A stretch of DNA of 64,000 nt from Bacteroides zhangwenhongii (GTDB lineage Bacteria; Bacteroidota; Bacteroidia; Bacteroidales; Bacteroidaceae): assembly GCF_009193325.2 (NCBI RefSeq), contig NZ_CP059856.1, forward strand, positions 620,001-684,000, written 5' to 3'. Shown here in pieces: positions 44,292-54,780 of the stretch. Every line of letters starts with the position of its first letter. Position 1 is the stretch's first letter. Below the pieces are notes generated by a model. It had not been told where the DNA came from. It did no database searches and saw only the letters and a list, made by a program, of their open reading frames with translations. Both the position numbers and the translations under genes were made by a program.

Positions 44292-45007
44292 GTATGGCAG
44301 AAATGACACAAGAAGAACTGGTTCAGGAAGTGCTGGACCGTGTACTCCAGAGTTCTACCGGCGTGGAGGACTTGGAGACCGTCACCTCGCTGAGCGGTGT
44401 GAAATCACTGCCCGGGGAGAAGGACGGCAAGATGGTGAACGTCCCCCTGGAACTGATAGGGAAGCCTGCGAGCGATGCCGCCGCCCGTGCCGAGGCTGCC
44501 GCCAAGAAAGCGGAAGGAGCCGTAGCCGGACTGGAGGAAAAGACCCAGGCCGCCACGGAAGCGGCCACCAAGGCCAACGAAGCGGCAGCCAAGGCAGAAA
44601 ACGCCGCTGCCAAGGTGGAACAGACTACGGCAGCAGCCATCGGCGGGGCTACCGCACGCTTTTCCTCATGGATGGAAACAGGCAACGTTTTACCTGACAA
44701 GAGTACCAAACCGGGCGGCAGCGTAGTGTATGTAGCGGATGCCGGGAAGTTCGCCTACCACATGGACTCCACCCTGTACGGGGACTGGGATGTGGCGGGT
44801 GTGCCTCCTGCCGGCATATTCATGAATGCGGACCGGACAGCCATCCTGCCGGACAAGCTCTACCTGCTGGGTGATGCCGTATATACCGGAACAGGCGGCA
44901 GCCTGAGACTGCTGGCCTACCGGCATGAGGTGATGAGCGGGGAAGCTTACGAGGCGCTGCAGGACAAGGATGCGAATACGCTGTATCTGATTTATGAGGA
45001 GGATTGA
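44288..45007 (+). CDS. Alanine-rich coiled-coil tail fibre-like protein
   Basis: The 239-aa protein has an alanine/lysine/glutamate coiled coil at about 60-120 (AEAAAKKAEGAVAGLEEKTQ) typical of fibre shafts, then a beta-rich head (SVVYVADAGKFAYHM, LLGDAVYTGTGGSLRLLAYR). The start is 44288 or 44294. Probably a connector or short fibre near the receptor-binding protein. Confidence 0.6.
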   Translation: MSMAEMTQEELVQEVLDRVLQSSTGVEDLETVTSLSGVKSLPGEKDGKMVNVPLELIGKPASDAAARAEAAAKKAEGAVAGLEEKTQAATEAATKANEAAAKAENAAAKVEQTTAAAIGGATARFSSWMETGNVLPDKSTKPGGSVVYVADAGKFAYHMDSTLYGDWDVAGVPPAGIFMNADRTAILPDKLYLLGDAVYTGTGGSLRLLAYRHEVMSGEAYEALQDKDANTLYLIYEED

Positions 45008-45009
45008 CG

Positions 45010-45198
45010 ATGATAACCATAGGCGGTAAGGAAATAACGGCTGCGTATGTGGGGAAACGTGCCCTGTCGGCAGTCTATGCCGGGGCAAGACTGGTGTGGT
45101 CTGCGATAAGCAGCTGTTTCGGACTTGGATACTGGAAAGGCGACGAGCCGTGGAACGGATCGGACGCATGGAACGGTAGCAGTAAAACTGATAAATGA
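45010..45198 (+). CDS. Small phage protein, unknown
   Basis: The ATG at 45010 gives 62 aa (MITIGGKEITAAYVGKRALS) ending in a tryptophan-rich repeat (YWKGDEPWNGSDAWNGSS). It lies 25 nt before the DGR target gene and may be part of the tip. Function unknown. Confidence 0.5.
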   Translation: MITIGGKEITAAYVGKRALSAVYAGARLVWSAISSCFGLGYWKGDEPWNGSDAWNGSSKTDK

Positions 45199-45223
45199 AT
45201 GATTATTATAAAAGGACAGTATT

Positions 45224-48200
45224 ATGGCAAAAAGGAAAATAAGCGGAATCATCAACGCGACTGAACATCCGATGAATCTTGAAACACCATGGAATCAGAA
45301 ACAGCCGGACGGCACCTATCATGCCTATGCAGGCGATGACATCGAAGCGTTCCTGAAGAAGGAACTGTCAAACCGTACCCCTACCGAGGAACTGGTGAGC
45401 GGCGAGACGAAACCTCCTACATCCGGAACGGTGTTCGATGCGATGGTGGGTACGGTGACGGACGTGGATGTGCAGGACAGCGAGGACGGCACCCAGTACG
45501 TGATGACCGTCAAGCAGAAGGACAACCAGGGCGGCGAGAGCTCGAAGGAAGTGCGCTTTTCCAAGTACACGGACGATGACAAGGTGGTGGTGAACATCGA
45601 CCTGACGGACAGCGGCGGTGCGGGACTTCCCGCCTCGCAGTATCTGGCACTGGGCAGCGGCTTTGTGGTGAAATACTCCGTAGGTGTGGGCACTGCCGGT
45701 GGCGGTACGGTGGACGGCTACAGCGACCTGAAAGCCCGCGTGATCGTGAAACGCGGTTCGACCGTCATCAGTGAGTTCCGGGATGCGGAGTTTGTGGGTG
45801 TTACAGCCGGACAGAGCTATACCTTTGACGCTTCGCCCTACCTGAAGGATGCCACTGCCTATACCGTACAGGTGGAAGCGCAGGCAACTTACCAGGACGG
45901 CACGCTGATGAAGACGGCCACGGCCAAGGTGACCATGGTGGCCATGGAGCTGGAGACCACCTACTCGGCGGGCAACGGGCTGGCCGACGGGGGATATAAA
46001 AATGACGTGAACATCCCCTTTACTGCCAAGGGCACGAGCGGTGAGAAGAACATCTACTACCGCGTGAACGGCGGACAGGCCTTTACCCTCGGTCTTTCGG
46101 CCGGCAGCGGTGTGCAGCAGAAGAACGTGACCATCCCCCTGACACAGATGCAGGAGGGTACGAACGTGGTGGAAGCCTACGCGCAGCATGAGAACTCCGG
46201 TGTGGTGAGCCGGGTGCATTACATTACGCTGCTGAAGGCAGGCGGAGGTGTGACAGCGTATGCCGGCCTGATGTTCAGCCACCGGGCAGCGGGGTTCCAG
46301 CGTGACTGGAAACACCCGGTGCTGGAGGCAGAGCAGTTCACGGCATGGAACTTCACGTATGCCGGCTATGACCGCGATGCGTATACGGCCCGTGTGAAAG
46401 TGACCGACCGGGGCAGCGTGGTGAAGGAAGACCTGCTGCAACGCGGTGAGACCGGCAGCTACGGACGGACGAACGTGAACGTGGAACCGTTGGACTACCG
46501 TGTGTCATGCGGCGATGCCGTGCTTGAGGTGCAGGTGAACACCACATCGCACCCGGACATTGAAGCCACGCTGGCACCGGATGCCGTGTGTACGTTTGAC
46601 GCCTTCGGGCGAAGCAACACGGAAAACAACCCGGCAAGCTGGGTGAGCGGTGACAAGCGTATGGAGTTCCGGGACGTGCTGTGGAGCGTGAACGAATATG
46701 GTGCCGGTAGCGGCTGGCACAAGGACCGCCTGCTGCTGGCCGGTGGTGCAGGTATGACCCTGACCGCTGACGGCGGTTACCGCCCCTTCAACGAGGCGGA
46801 CAAGCCCGAGGGATTTGCCATCCGTGACGTGGGCATGACGCTGGAGATAGAATACAGCACGGCCAACGTGACGGATACGGATGCCGAGCTGATCACCTGC
46901 CTGGGGCAGCTGGACAACGGCAACCGGTACGGGCTGATTGTGACTCCGGAAGAGGCCAAGTTCCTGACCGGTGTGGTGACCGAGGCGATGGATGCCGGAC
47001 AGGTGCTGCGCTATGAAGACTCGGTGGGTACCAAGTTCCAGCCGGGTACGAATATCCGCATTACCTACGTGTTCTATCCGAACGTGCAGACCAACGAACA
47101 GCGCACGCTGATCGGTTTCTATGTGAACGGTGAAGAGTCGGCTGCTTCCAAGTGGCTCGACAAGGTGAATTTTGACATTCAGAGCCAGTTGGAATTTAAG
47201 TCGGCAGGTGCCGACTTGAACGTGAAGAGCGTGCGTATCTATAACAAGGCGCTGACCTCGGACGAGGTGCTGAACAACTACATCGTGGACCGCAACCACC
47301 TGGAGGATGCCGACGGGGAACCGGGCGTGCGCTCACTGGATGAGGACAACCGCGTGCTGAATGAAGGAGATACGGTGAGCATGGAGAAGCTGATGGGGCT
47401 GATGAAGAAGCGCCGGAACTCGATCCTGGTACTGATAGGCACGGGCAGCGTGGGCAGTGAGGTTCCGAGCGAGAGCGACACGCTGAACGTGGTGGATGCA
47501 CTGGCCCAGCTGAACGACAAGAAGGCCAATAAACTGGTAAGGGAGGTCCGTTTCTATAACGGAGAGGACAGGACGCTTGACTTTATCCTTACCAACGTAT
47601 ATGTCCGTATTCAGGGTACTTCTTCCGTGAACTATGCCAGAAAGAACTTCCGTTTCTACTTCCAGAAGACGGCAAGCGGCTGGACGGTTACATTGAGCTA
47701 CGGGGAGATTGACGGAAACGGCAGGCAGAAGAATCCGGTGGTAACTACCGGCAAAAAAAATCTCTTCAAGTTACGCAGGAACTCGGTAGGCGCGAAGCTG
47801 GCATGTTCCAAATGCGACTTCTCGGACTCGTCCATGACCACCAATACCGGAGGTGCGAAGCTTATCAATGACGGACTGAAAGAGATGGGGCTGCTTACGC
47901 CTGCCCAGCGTTACGCCAAAGACCATGGGCTGGAGGATGATTACCGTTCGGCCATCGACGGCCTGCCGTGCGACCTGTTCGTAGCGAAGAGTGCCGACGA
48001 AGACCTGACCTATTACGGCCAGTACAACATGAACAACGAGAAGAGCGACAGCTACCCCATCTTCGGGCAGGATGAGACCATCGGCGGCGAGAAATGGGGC
48101 GAGGGCGACACGCTGAACTACCTGGAAGCCGACGAGGAAGGACACAAGCAGTACCTGCCCGTCTGCTTCGAGACGCTGAACAACTCCAATCCGCTGTGCC

Positions 48201-51200
48201 TGTTCCACTGGTTGCCGAGTACCGAACCGGAGCATAAGGATTTCATGGACTACAACTTTGACGGAGGACTGGAATTTAATCATCCGAAAGATACCTTCTG
48301 GTCGGACGGAGGCGGTGACGCGGAGGAAGAACCGAACCTGAAAGACCACCTCGGTACCGGTGACAAGTACGACAAGATGTACAAGGCCACCGACCGCATG
48401 ATGAGTTTCGTCTACCGGTGCGTAAAGGAAACGCCTGCGGGCAGGAACATGGTTTACAGCACGGAATCCCATTCGTTCGAGGGGGTGGACTATGAGGACG
48501 ACGGCGACAAGTTCCCTACCGCCAAGTGGCAGAGCGATACGTTCAGGAAAGAGGCCGGGAAGTATTTCGACCTTCCCCACCTGATTGCCTACTATCTGTA
48601 CGTGCAGTTCAACCTCGGCGTGGACCAGCTTGCGAAGAACATGCTTATCCGCACATGGGACGGTGTGAAATGGTCGATTGACTATTATGACGGCGACTGC
48701 CAGCTCGGTTCTGACAACAAGTCGTTCCTGACCGGGAAGTATGACGACAACCGCCAGACGAAGCGCGACGGGGCTTATGTGATGCAGGGTCATAACTCGT
48801 GGCTGTGGAACCTCATCGTGGCCAATTGCTGGGACATGATTGTGGAGATTATGGTGAGCGGATGGAACGGGGGCGCAAGCTTCATGAGTGCCTTCAGTAT
48901 CCAGAAAGCCATTGACCATTTCGATACCGAACAGATGAAGAAGTGGTGCTCGCGCCTCTATAACAAGTCCGGCATCTTCAAATACATCTACCCGTTCCTG
49001 AACGAAATGCCGGTGGGTGCTGACGGTGCCAAACAGACCTATCCGCAAATCTACGGTCTGAAGGGTTCGTTGAAAGCACACCGGAACTACTTCATCCAAC
49101 GCCGGTATGACCTGAAGCAGGTGGAGTACGGCTATGTATCCACGCTGGGTGCCCAGTTCTACCAGAGTACGGCATCGCTGGACAAGGCTTATAAACTGAA
49201 ACCGATGCAGTACCGGCTGACCATCCCGTACCGTGTGCAGCTCTCCACCAGCAACGGCGTGCAGGCCGACAGCGGCGTGGTGGATGCGGACGTGCTCCAT
49301 TCCCTGCAGCTGACCCGTGCCTTCGGTGAGAACGACCCGCTGAAGATTATCGGTGCAGCCAAAATCAAGGAGCTGGTATGGCACGAGGATGCGTTCGCAA
49401 TCGGCTTCAACTTCGGTCTGCTGACCTCACTGGTAAAACTCGACATGAGCGTGGAGAAAGCCAGCGGTTACCGGAACGGCTCGTTCATGGCTTCGACCAA
49501 TGGTATGCTGCTTCTGGAAGAAGTGAACATGCGGAACAACCGGCTGGCCCGGAACGGGGACAACGGGAATGTGGCCACTTTGGACTTGAGCTGGCAGGGC
49601 CGCCTGAAGAAACTGGACGTGAGGGGTACGGGGCTGACCCGTGTGAAACTGGCCACCGGTGCGCCCGTTGTGCAGTTATGCCTGCCGGACACGATTGAGG
49701 AACTGTTCCTGGAATATCTGACCAAGCTGTCCGATAGTGGCCTGATACTGGAAGGGATCAATAATGTGCGGGGCTACCGCTACACCAACTGCCCCGGCAT
49801 CGACGGGTTCGCTATGCTGGAACGCCTGCACCAGGCCAGACTGAACGGCAGCGGCAAGCTGGAGCGCTTCGTGCTGGAGATAGACCGGGAAGACGACGGA
49901 ACCCTGCTGAAGAAGTATTACGACTACGGAACGTATACACAGACGGGTGCCGTGGATGACCGGCATTCGGGACTGAGGGGCAAGCTGACCCTGACGAAGT
50001 ATCTGGCCGATGAGGAACTGGAGAAGTATGCCGCCCGTTATCCGGAACTGACCATCAAGCAGCCGCCCTATACGATGATCGAGTTTGACGACAGCGTGGC
50101 CGACGATGCCAATGTTTCGAACCTGGACAACAAGACGGGGTACAAATTCGGCAATACGTACAAAATGAGCGGGCATGTGAATGCCATCCTGTCCAAGCGC
50201 CACCGCGTATTGGCCAAGGTGACGAAGATGCCCACGAGCCGGAAGGTGGAGATAGCCGGGCAGCAGGTGGAAGTGAACAACCCGGACGGGGAGATGACCT
50301 ATTTCCCCCTGCATGACGAAAGCTCGAACTTCTATGCCGATGCGGAGGATATGAACGACTGTACGGTGGCGAAGCTGGACGGCAGCGAGGGAGACTGGAT
50401 GATGTATGAGCCGTTTTACTGGAGCAAAGGCATCAACGATTATTTGAACAACAAGAAGTACGCCTGCTACAGCAGTTATCCGGAGGACGAAATGCCCCCG
50501 GTGCCTGAGGCGACGGTACTGACACTGGATGCCATCAAGGAGACACAGGGCGGCTGGCTGGGTGAACGCAAGATCATGAGCGGCAAGCCCACGCTGATGG
50601 AATCCTATACGACGGACAAGGCTTATTCCGTGTGCAAAGTGGACGTGTCGGGTTACAGACGTGTCCGCTTCCCGAGCGTTCCAGGAACAGGGCTTATCGG
50701 CAGTGTGTTTGCTGATGCGGAGGGAAACATCCTGAAGAGTATTGTGGTGCCGACCATCGGCTTGAAATTTGAAGCCGGCATGTATCTGATAGCAGACGTT
50801 CCGGAACGTGCTACAGCCCTGCATTTCTCCATTCTGAACACGGCAGAGTTTGACTGCGTGGTACTGAGCCACAGCGACAAGATAGAGGACATGGAACCGG
50901 ATTGGGTGGCCAATGAGGAGCATCTGTGTGCCGTTGTGGGCAGTTCGGTGGTGGGCAGTAAACTGCGTGCCTGCATCACCGGAGCTTCGACCACGGCAAG
51001 TATGACCTGGACGGACTTCCACTACTACAGCCAGCAGCGGGGTATGCAGCAGATAGATGCGCTGATGCACAGCCGCATCGCGAACCTGAGCTATGCAAAG
51101 TACGGGCGCAGGGATATGCAGGAACAATGCGGTGCCGGTCAGCATAACAATAACCGCACAACAGGCGGAACGGCCGAACACGGGATGACAGACACCATCG

Positions 51201-51764
51201 GCTACGATGAAGCGTATGTCATTAACAACAAAATCACGAATTCGCTGATTGACGGCCTGGTGCACCAGTATGCCTGGTATAAGAGTCGGGACGAATACGG
51301 ACAGGCGACTGTGGTGCAGGTGAACAATATCTGCTGCCTGGGCTATGAGGACATCTACGGCAACAAGTATGACATGATGGACGGCGTGGATCTGCCGAAC
51401 GACAGCGGTAACGTGGGCAAATGGCGCATCTGGATGCCTGACGGCAGTATCCGTATGGTACAGGGCAAGAAGGACAGCGGTCAGTGGATTACAGGCGTGG
51501 CGCACGGCAAGTATATGGACATGATTCCGGTAGGTAATCTGAACGGATCATCTTCTACTTACTATACCGACATGTACTGGATAAGCACCGCTACGGTCCG
51601 TGTGGTCTATCGCGGGTACTATGCGATGCGGTGGCGGTGTGTCGATGCGATGCGAATACGATGCTTCGATACGGTGCGATGTCGGCTCGCGTCTGGCCTT
51701 CCGCGGCAAAATCGTCCGGGCGCAAAGCGTGGCAGCGTACAAGGCGATACGCGAGGTGGCGTAA
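45224..51764 (+). CDS. DGR target: giant receptor-binding tail protein with variable C-type-lectin-like end, frameshifted in VR
   Basis: The protein is about 2180 aa with many beta modules; around residues 530-690 it resembles LamG/concanavalin domains, ending KALTSDEVLNNYIVDRNHLE. The C-terminus is the C-type-lectin-like (formylglycine-generating-enzyme) fold used by DGR targets, with the invariant frame VRVVYRG before and VGSRLAFRGKIV after the variable codons. In the given sequence the variable repeat (51596-51696) is 11 nt shorter than its template. Translation therefore leaves frame and runs to 51799; the proper frame would end at the TAA at 51762. The protein would bind the host surface receptor and be diversified by the retroelement. 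Confidence 0.85.
51596..51696 (+). repeat. DGR variable repeat (VR)
   Basis: The VR is 101 nt and shares its first 24 and last 16 bases (GTCGGCTCGCGTCTGG) with the template at 52188-52299. Changes between them fall at template AAT/AAC codons. Most are loss of one A from an AA pair, with some A-to-G or A-to-T changes, and one 3-nt loss near the start. Hairpins such as ACCGGC-GAA-GCCGGT at 51855 lie downstream. Confidence 0.9.
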
Positions 51765-51893
51765 GCGCAAAGCGCCAAAGCGTGGAGCGAAGCGACTAAA
51801 ACGAAAGAACGGGATTCGGATGGTTTCCGAATTCCATTTAAAAGGTATTCAAATACCGGCGAAGCCGGTCGAAAAAATAGAATTTTGAGGTAT

Positions 51894-52127
51894 ATGAAAA
51901 AGATTATCGCATTTTTAAAAATGAGTAACCGTTACAAGCATCTTATCGGTGGTTTGATGGTAGGTCTATTGGGATTTACTCCTTGGACGGCCTTTTATGC
52001 TGCGGCCATTGCAGCTTCCTGTCTGGAACTGAAAGATACTCTTCGGGGAAGTCCTTGGGACTGGATTGATTGGGGGCTCACCGTCGCGGGTGGCAGTATA
52101 TCCGTTTTATTTTGGATGATAGTGTAA
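51894..52127 (+). CDS. Small membrane protein between VR and TR
   Basis: The ATG at 51894 gives 77 aa with two hydrophobic segments (HLIGGLMVGLLGFTPWTAFY and WGLTVAGGSISVLFWMIV). A TTG start at 51885 is possible. It is in the place where some DGRs carry avd, but it is not Avd-like. It might be a second holin-like or superinfection protein. Confidence 0.6.
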   Translation: MKKIIAFLKMSNRYKHLIGGLMVGLLGFTPWTAFYAAAIAASCLELKDTLRGSPWDWIDWGLTVAGGSISVLFWMIV

Positions 52128-52157
52128 TTCGTTTATCTGTTTTGCCTGTTAAATCAG

Positions 52158-52165
52158 TAACTTTG
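52158..52165 (+). promoter_or_regulatory. -7 box for the template RNA
   Basis: TAACTTTG matches TAnnTTTG and ends 22 nt before the template repeat, so the TR RNA and the reverse transcriptase may have their own start near 52172. Confidence 0.55.
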
Positions 52166-52187
52166 CAAGCGGTAGAGTTCCCCAATA

Positions 52188-52299
52188 GTCCGTGTGGTCT
52201 ATCGCGGGTACAACAATGCGAATGCGAATGGCGGTGTGTCGAATGCGAATGCGAATAACGATGCTTCGAATACGAATGCGAATGTCGGCTCGCGTCTGG
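52188..52299 (+). repeat. DGR template repeat (TR)
   Basis: This 112-nt non-coding copy of the VR would read YNNANANGGVSNANANND and then ASNTNANVGSRL in the target frame. The 14 Asn codons (AAT/AAC) sit where DGRs place adenines to be mutagenised. It lies between a promoter and the reverse transcriptase gene. The 203 nt from 52300 to 52502 hold no gene. Confidence 0.92.
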
Positions 52300-52502
52300 A
52301 AATCTAACAAATCGGCGTACAGCAGCGGGGACGTGTCCCCGAAGCGGTGCCGAGGGGAGCAAGCCACAGCAACAGCACCAGAAAAGGTGGAAAGCTGAAA
52401 AATCACGCGTCGGGTGGAGTTTGGTAGGCTGTTATCAGTTCGAAGAAGTCAGACCCGGGGAAAGGAAGGCCCTCATCTTCCATGTTTATTAACCAATAGC
52501 TT

Positions 52503-53804
52503 ATGCGCAGGGAAGGATATATTATCGAGGAAATCATCGAATACTCCAATATGTCGGAGGCATTCGATTCGGTACTTCGCGGAACCGATCGTAAGAGGTC
52601 AAGGCAGGGACGATTCCTGCTTGCCCATAGGGAGAAGATTATCACCGAACTGACGGCTTCCATTGCGGACGGCTCATTCCGGCTGGGCGGCTACCATGAG
52701 AGGGAAATTGAAGAATACGGTAAAAAACGTATTTTGCAGATCCTGTCCATGAAAGACCGCATCGCTGTGTTTGCCATCATGAATGTGGTGGACCGCCACC
52801 TGCAAAAACGTTATATCCGGACAACCGGTGCAAGCATCAAAAGGCGCGGTACTCATGACCTGATGAACTGCATACGTACCGATTTGCAAAAAAATCCGGA
52901 AGGCACGCTTTACGCATACAAATTTGACATCCGGAGGTTTTATGACAATGCGCGGCAGGACTTTGTTATGTGGTGCTTCCGGAGGGTGTTCAAGGACAAA
53001 AGGCTGTTGGTCTTGTTGGAGCGGTTTGTTAAGCTGCTGCCGGAAGGTATCAGTTTCGGACTGCGCAGTTCACAAGGGGCAGGAAATCTGCTTCTGTCTG
53101 TATTTTTAGACCACTATCTGAAGGATAAGTACGGGGTTCGTTATTACTATCGCTATTGCGATGACGGACTGGTACTCGGTAAAACGAAAGCGGAATTGTG
53201 GAAGATTCGTGATGCTGTTCACGGGCAAATGGGAAAAATAGACTTGGAAATAAAGCCGAATGAACGGGTGTTCCCTGTGGAAGAAGGCATTGATTTCCTT
53301 GGCTATGTTATCCGTCCCGACTATGTAAGATTGCGGAAACGCATCAAACAGAAGTTTGCCCGGAAAATGCACGAGGTAAAATCGAGAAAAAGACGGCGGG
53401 AACTGATTGCCAGTTTCTACGGCATGACGAAGCACGCCGACTGTAATAAGTTGTTTAAAAAATTAACAGGCAAAGAAATGAGAAGTTTTAAAGACTTGAA
53501 TGTCGCTTACAAGCCGGAAGACGGTAAAAAGCGATTCCCCGGAGTGGTGGTAAGCATCCGGGAACTGGTAAACTTACCCATTGTAGTGAAGGACTTTGAG
53601 ACCGGTATCAAAACCGAGCAGGGAGAAGACCGCTGTATTGTGGCCATCGAAGTGAACGGCGAGGCAAAGAAGTTCTTCACCAACAGCGAGGAAATGAAGA
53701 ATATTCTCGCACAAGTAAAGGAAATGCCGGATGGTTTCCCGTTTGAAACGACCATCAAGACAGAGACATTCGGCAAAGGTAGAACCAAATACGTGTTTAC
53801 ATGA
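52503..53804 (+). CDS. DGR reverse transcriptase with C-terminal extension
   Basis: The 433-aa protein has the RT fingers and palm: LYAYKFDIRRFYDNA with the first Asp, FGLRSSQGAGNLLLSVFLDH as motif 4, the catalytic YCDD at 218-221 (YRYCDDGLVLG), and FLGYVIRPDYVRLRKR. Only one RT domain and no maturase X domain are present, as in DGRs. Residues about 335-433 form an extra beta-rich domain (FPGVVVSIRELVNLPIVVKD, later IETFG-like ending KTETFGKGRTKYVFT) not needed for the RT fold. It copies the template RNA with errors at adenines. It overlaps the next gene by 4 nt. Confidence 0.92.
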   Translation: MRREGYIIEEIIEYSNMSEAFDSVLRGTDRKRSRQGRFLLAHREKIITELTASIADGSFRLGGYHEREIEEYGKKRILQILSMKDRIAVFAIMNVVDRHLQKRYIRTTGASIKRRGTHDLMNCIRTDLQKNPEGTLYAYKFDIRRFYDNARQDFVMWCFRRVFKDKRLLVLLERFVKLLPEGISFGLRSSQGAGNLLLSVFLDHYLKDKYGVRYYYRYCDDGLVLGKTKAELWKIRDAVHGQMGKIDLEIKPNERVFPVEEGIDFLGYVIRPDYVRLRKRIKQKFARKMHEVKSRKRRRELIASFYGMTKHADCNKLFKKLTGKEMRSFKDLNVAYKPEDGKKRFPGVVVSIRELVNLPIVVKDFETGIKTEQGEDRCIVAIEVNGEAKKFFTNSEEMKNILAQVKEMPDGFPFETTIKTETFGKGRTKYVFT

Positions 53805-54286
53805 GAAGAGTTGAAGGAAGTTCCGGGGTTTCGCTGATGGAATGCACGAACCCGGTTAAAGACAAATGGCGCATCCGATGGGATGTGCAGGAAAAAGAGA
53901 ACGGCTCTGCCTCCTACATGGAAGAGGAGTTCGGGCATAAGCCTACTGATGAGGAAATCCACACATTGGTTATGTCCTGGTATAACAGCCAGACTGATGC
54001 GGCTATCCTATCCGGATTCGCCTATAATGGTGCCCATGTATGGCTTTCTGTGGAGAACCAGTACAACTATAAGGCAGCATACGATTTGGCCGTTCAGACG
54101 GGCGGAGAAACCCTGCCAGTGACGTTTAAGTTTGGTTCGGATGAACAACCGGAATACCATACTTTTACTCAGTTAGAAGAACTGAAAGATTTCTATACAA
54201 AAGCAGTAGGATTCATTCAGACAGTTCTGGCTGAAGGCTGGGAAAAAAAGGACAAGTTCAATTTGGAATTATATCGGATTGAGTGA
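53801..54286 (+). CDS. Protein coupled to the DGR reverse transcriptase, unknown
   Basis: The 161-aa protein starts inside the stop of the reverse transcriptase gene (ATGA), implying translational coupling. It begins MRRVEGSSGVSLMECTNPVK and has KWRIRWDVQEKENGSASYME and LSVENQYNYKAAYDLAVQTG. It is acidic overall, unlike the basic Avd accessory protein. A tail fibre assembly or DGR accessory role are both possible. Confidence 0.6.
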   Translation: MRRVEGSSGVSLMECTNPVKDKWRIRWDVQEKENGSASYMEEEFGHKPTDEEIHTLVMSWYNSQTDAAILSGFAYNGAHVWLSVENQYNYKAAYDLAVQTGGETLPVTFKFGSDEQPEYHTFTQLEELKDFYTKAVGFIQTVLAEGWEKKDKFNLELYRIE

Positions 54287-54309
54287 TTGACAATCCCTTC
54301 GGGGGAGGG

Positions 54310-54446
54310 ATAAAAAAAGCCCCCGGCCTGTTAATATAGACGCCAATCATTTATTAACACAAAACGCCACGAGAGTGCGCGACCGGGGGCAATGCCCTCT
54401 GCCGCACTCTCGTGGCGTTTTTACGCATTAAATAAATGATTGGCAT
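54310..54446 (-). ncRNA. Candidate structured minus-strand RNA
   Basis: The minus strand after a -7 box (54456-54449) begins near 54445. An outer 14-bp stem (54431-54444 with 54342-54355) encloses a 19-bp perfect stem (54403-54421 with 54361-54379). Its loop contains GCCCCCGG-type bases (54383-54390) that can pair with GGCCGGGGGC at 54328-54319, which is followed by TTTTTTT. So the 3' end may terminate by pairing with the hairpin loop (a pseudoknot). No protein is encoded. Confidence 0.55.
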
Positions 54447-54448
54447 TG

Positions 54449-54456
54449 CAAAAGTA
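54449..54456 (-). promoter_or_regulatory. -7 box of the minus-strand RNA
   Basis: The minus strand reads TACTTTTG, fitting TAnnTTTG, immediately before the outer stem of the structured RNA. No clear -33 element is seen. Confidence 0.45.
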
Positions 54457-54471
54457 CAAAAATGATTGGAT

Positions 54472-54714
54472 ATGACATTGTTTGAAGCACTTAAATTTAA
54501 CAGAGAACCGCTTGAAATGCTTATAAGTTTGGGCGGCAAGCAGGATGACCTTCGATTCATAGACTTATATACGGAGTATGAGGTCATGAAAAAACAAGGT
54601 GAAAAGACCACTTATGCAGTGGCGTTTTTGGCAAATAAATATTCGGTAAGCGAACGTAAGGTGTATGATGTTATCAAACGGTTTGGAAAGCACTGCACGC
54701 TCGGTGCAGTGTGA
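54472..54714 (+). CDS. Small HTH-type protein
   Basis: The ATG at 54472 gives 80 aa (MTLFEALKFNREPLEMLISL). Its C-terminal part (YAVAFLANKYSVSERKVYDV) resembles the recognition helix of Mor/HTH proteins. It diverges from the structured RNA. A regulatory role is plausible but unproved. Confidence 0.55.
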   Translation: MTLFEALKFNREPLEMLISLGGKQDDLRFIDLYTEYEVMKKQGEKTTYAVAFLANKYSVSERKVYDVIKRFGKHCTLGAV

Positions 54715-54780
54715 TTGATGTGCCGGGGATGCCTTGTGTTGTCCGGTAGAGCTACCTTTGTACAACCAAAAATAAAGCTC

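Noticed and set aside
47771..49384. 537-codon minus-strand frame within the target gene
   Set aside because: It is a shadow frame of a GC-rich coding region, with no matching motifs or gene context.
51697..51799. Arg/Lys-rich C-terminus of the DGR target as given
   Set aside because: It is out of frame after the VR; the frame with VGSRLAFRG and stop at 51764 is the known end of such proteins.
52403..52663. Small frames between TR and RT on both strands
   Set aside because: They overlap the reverse transcriptase start and look like random sequence; the region is better explained as template RNA and leader.
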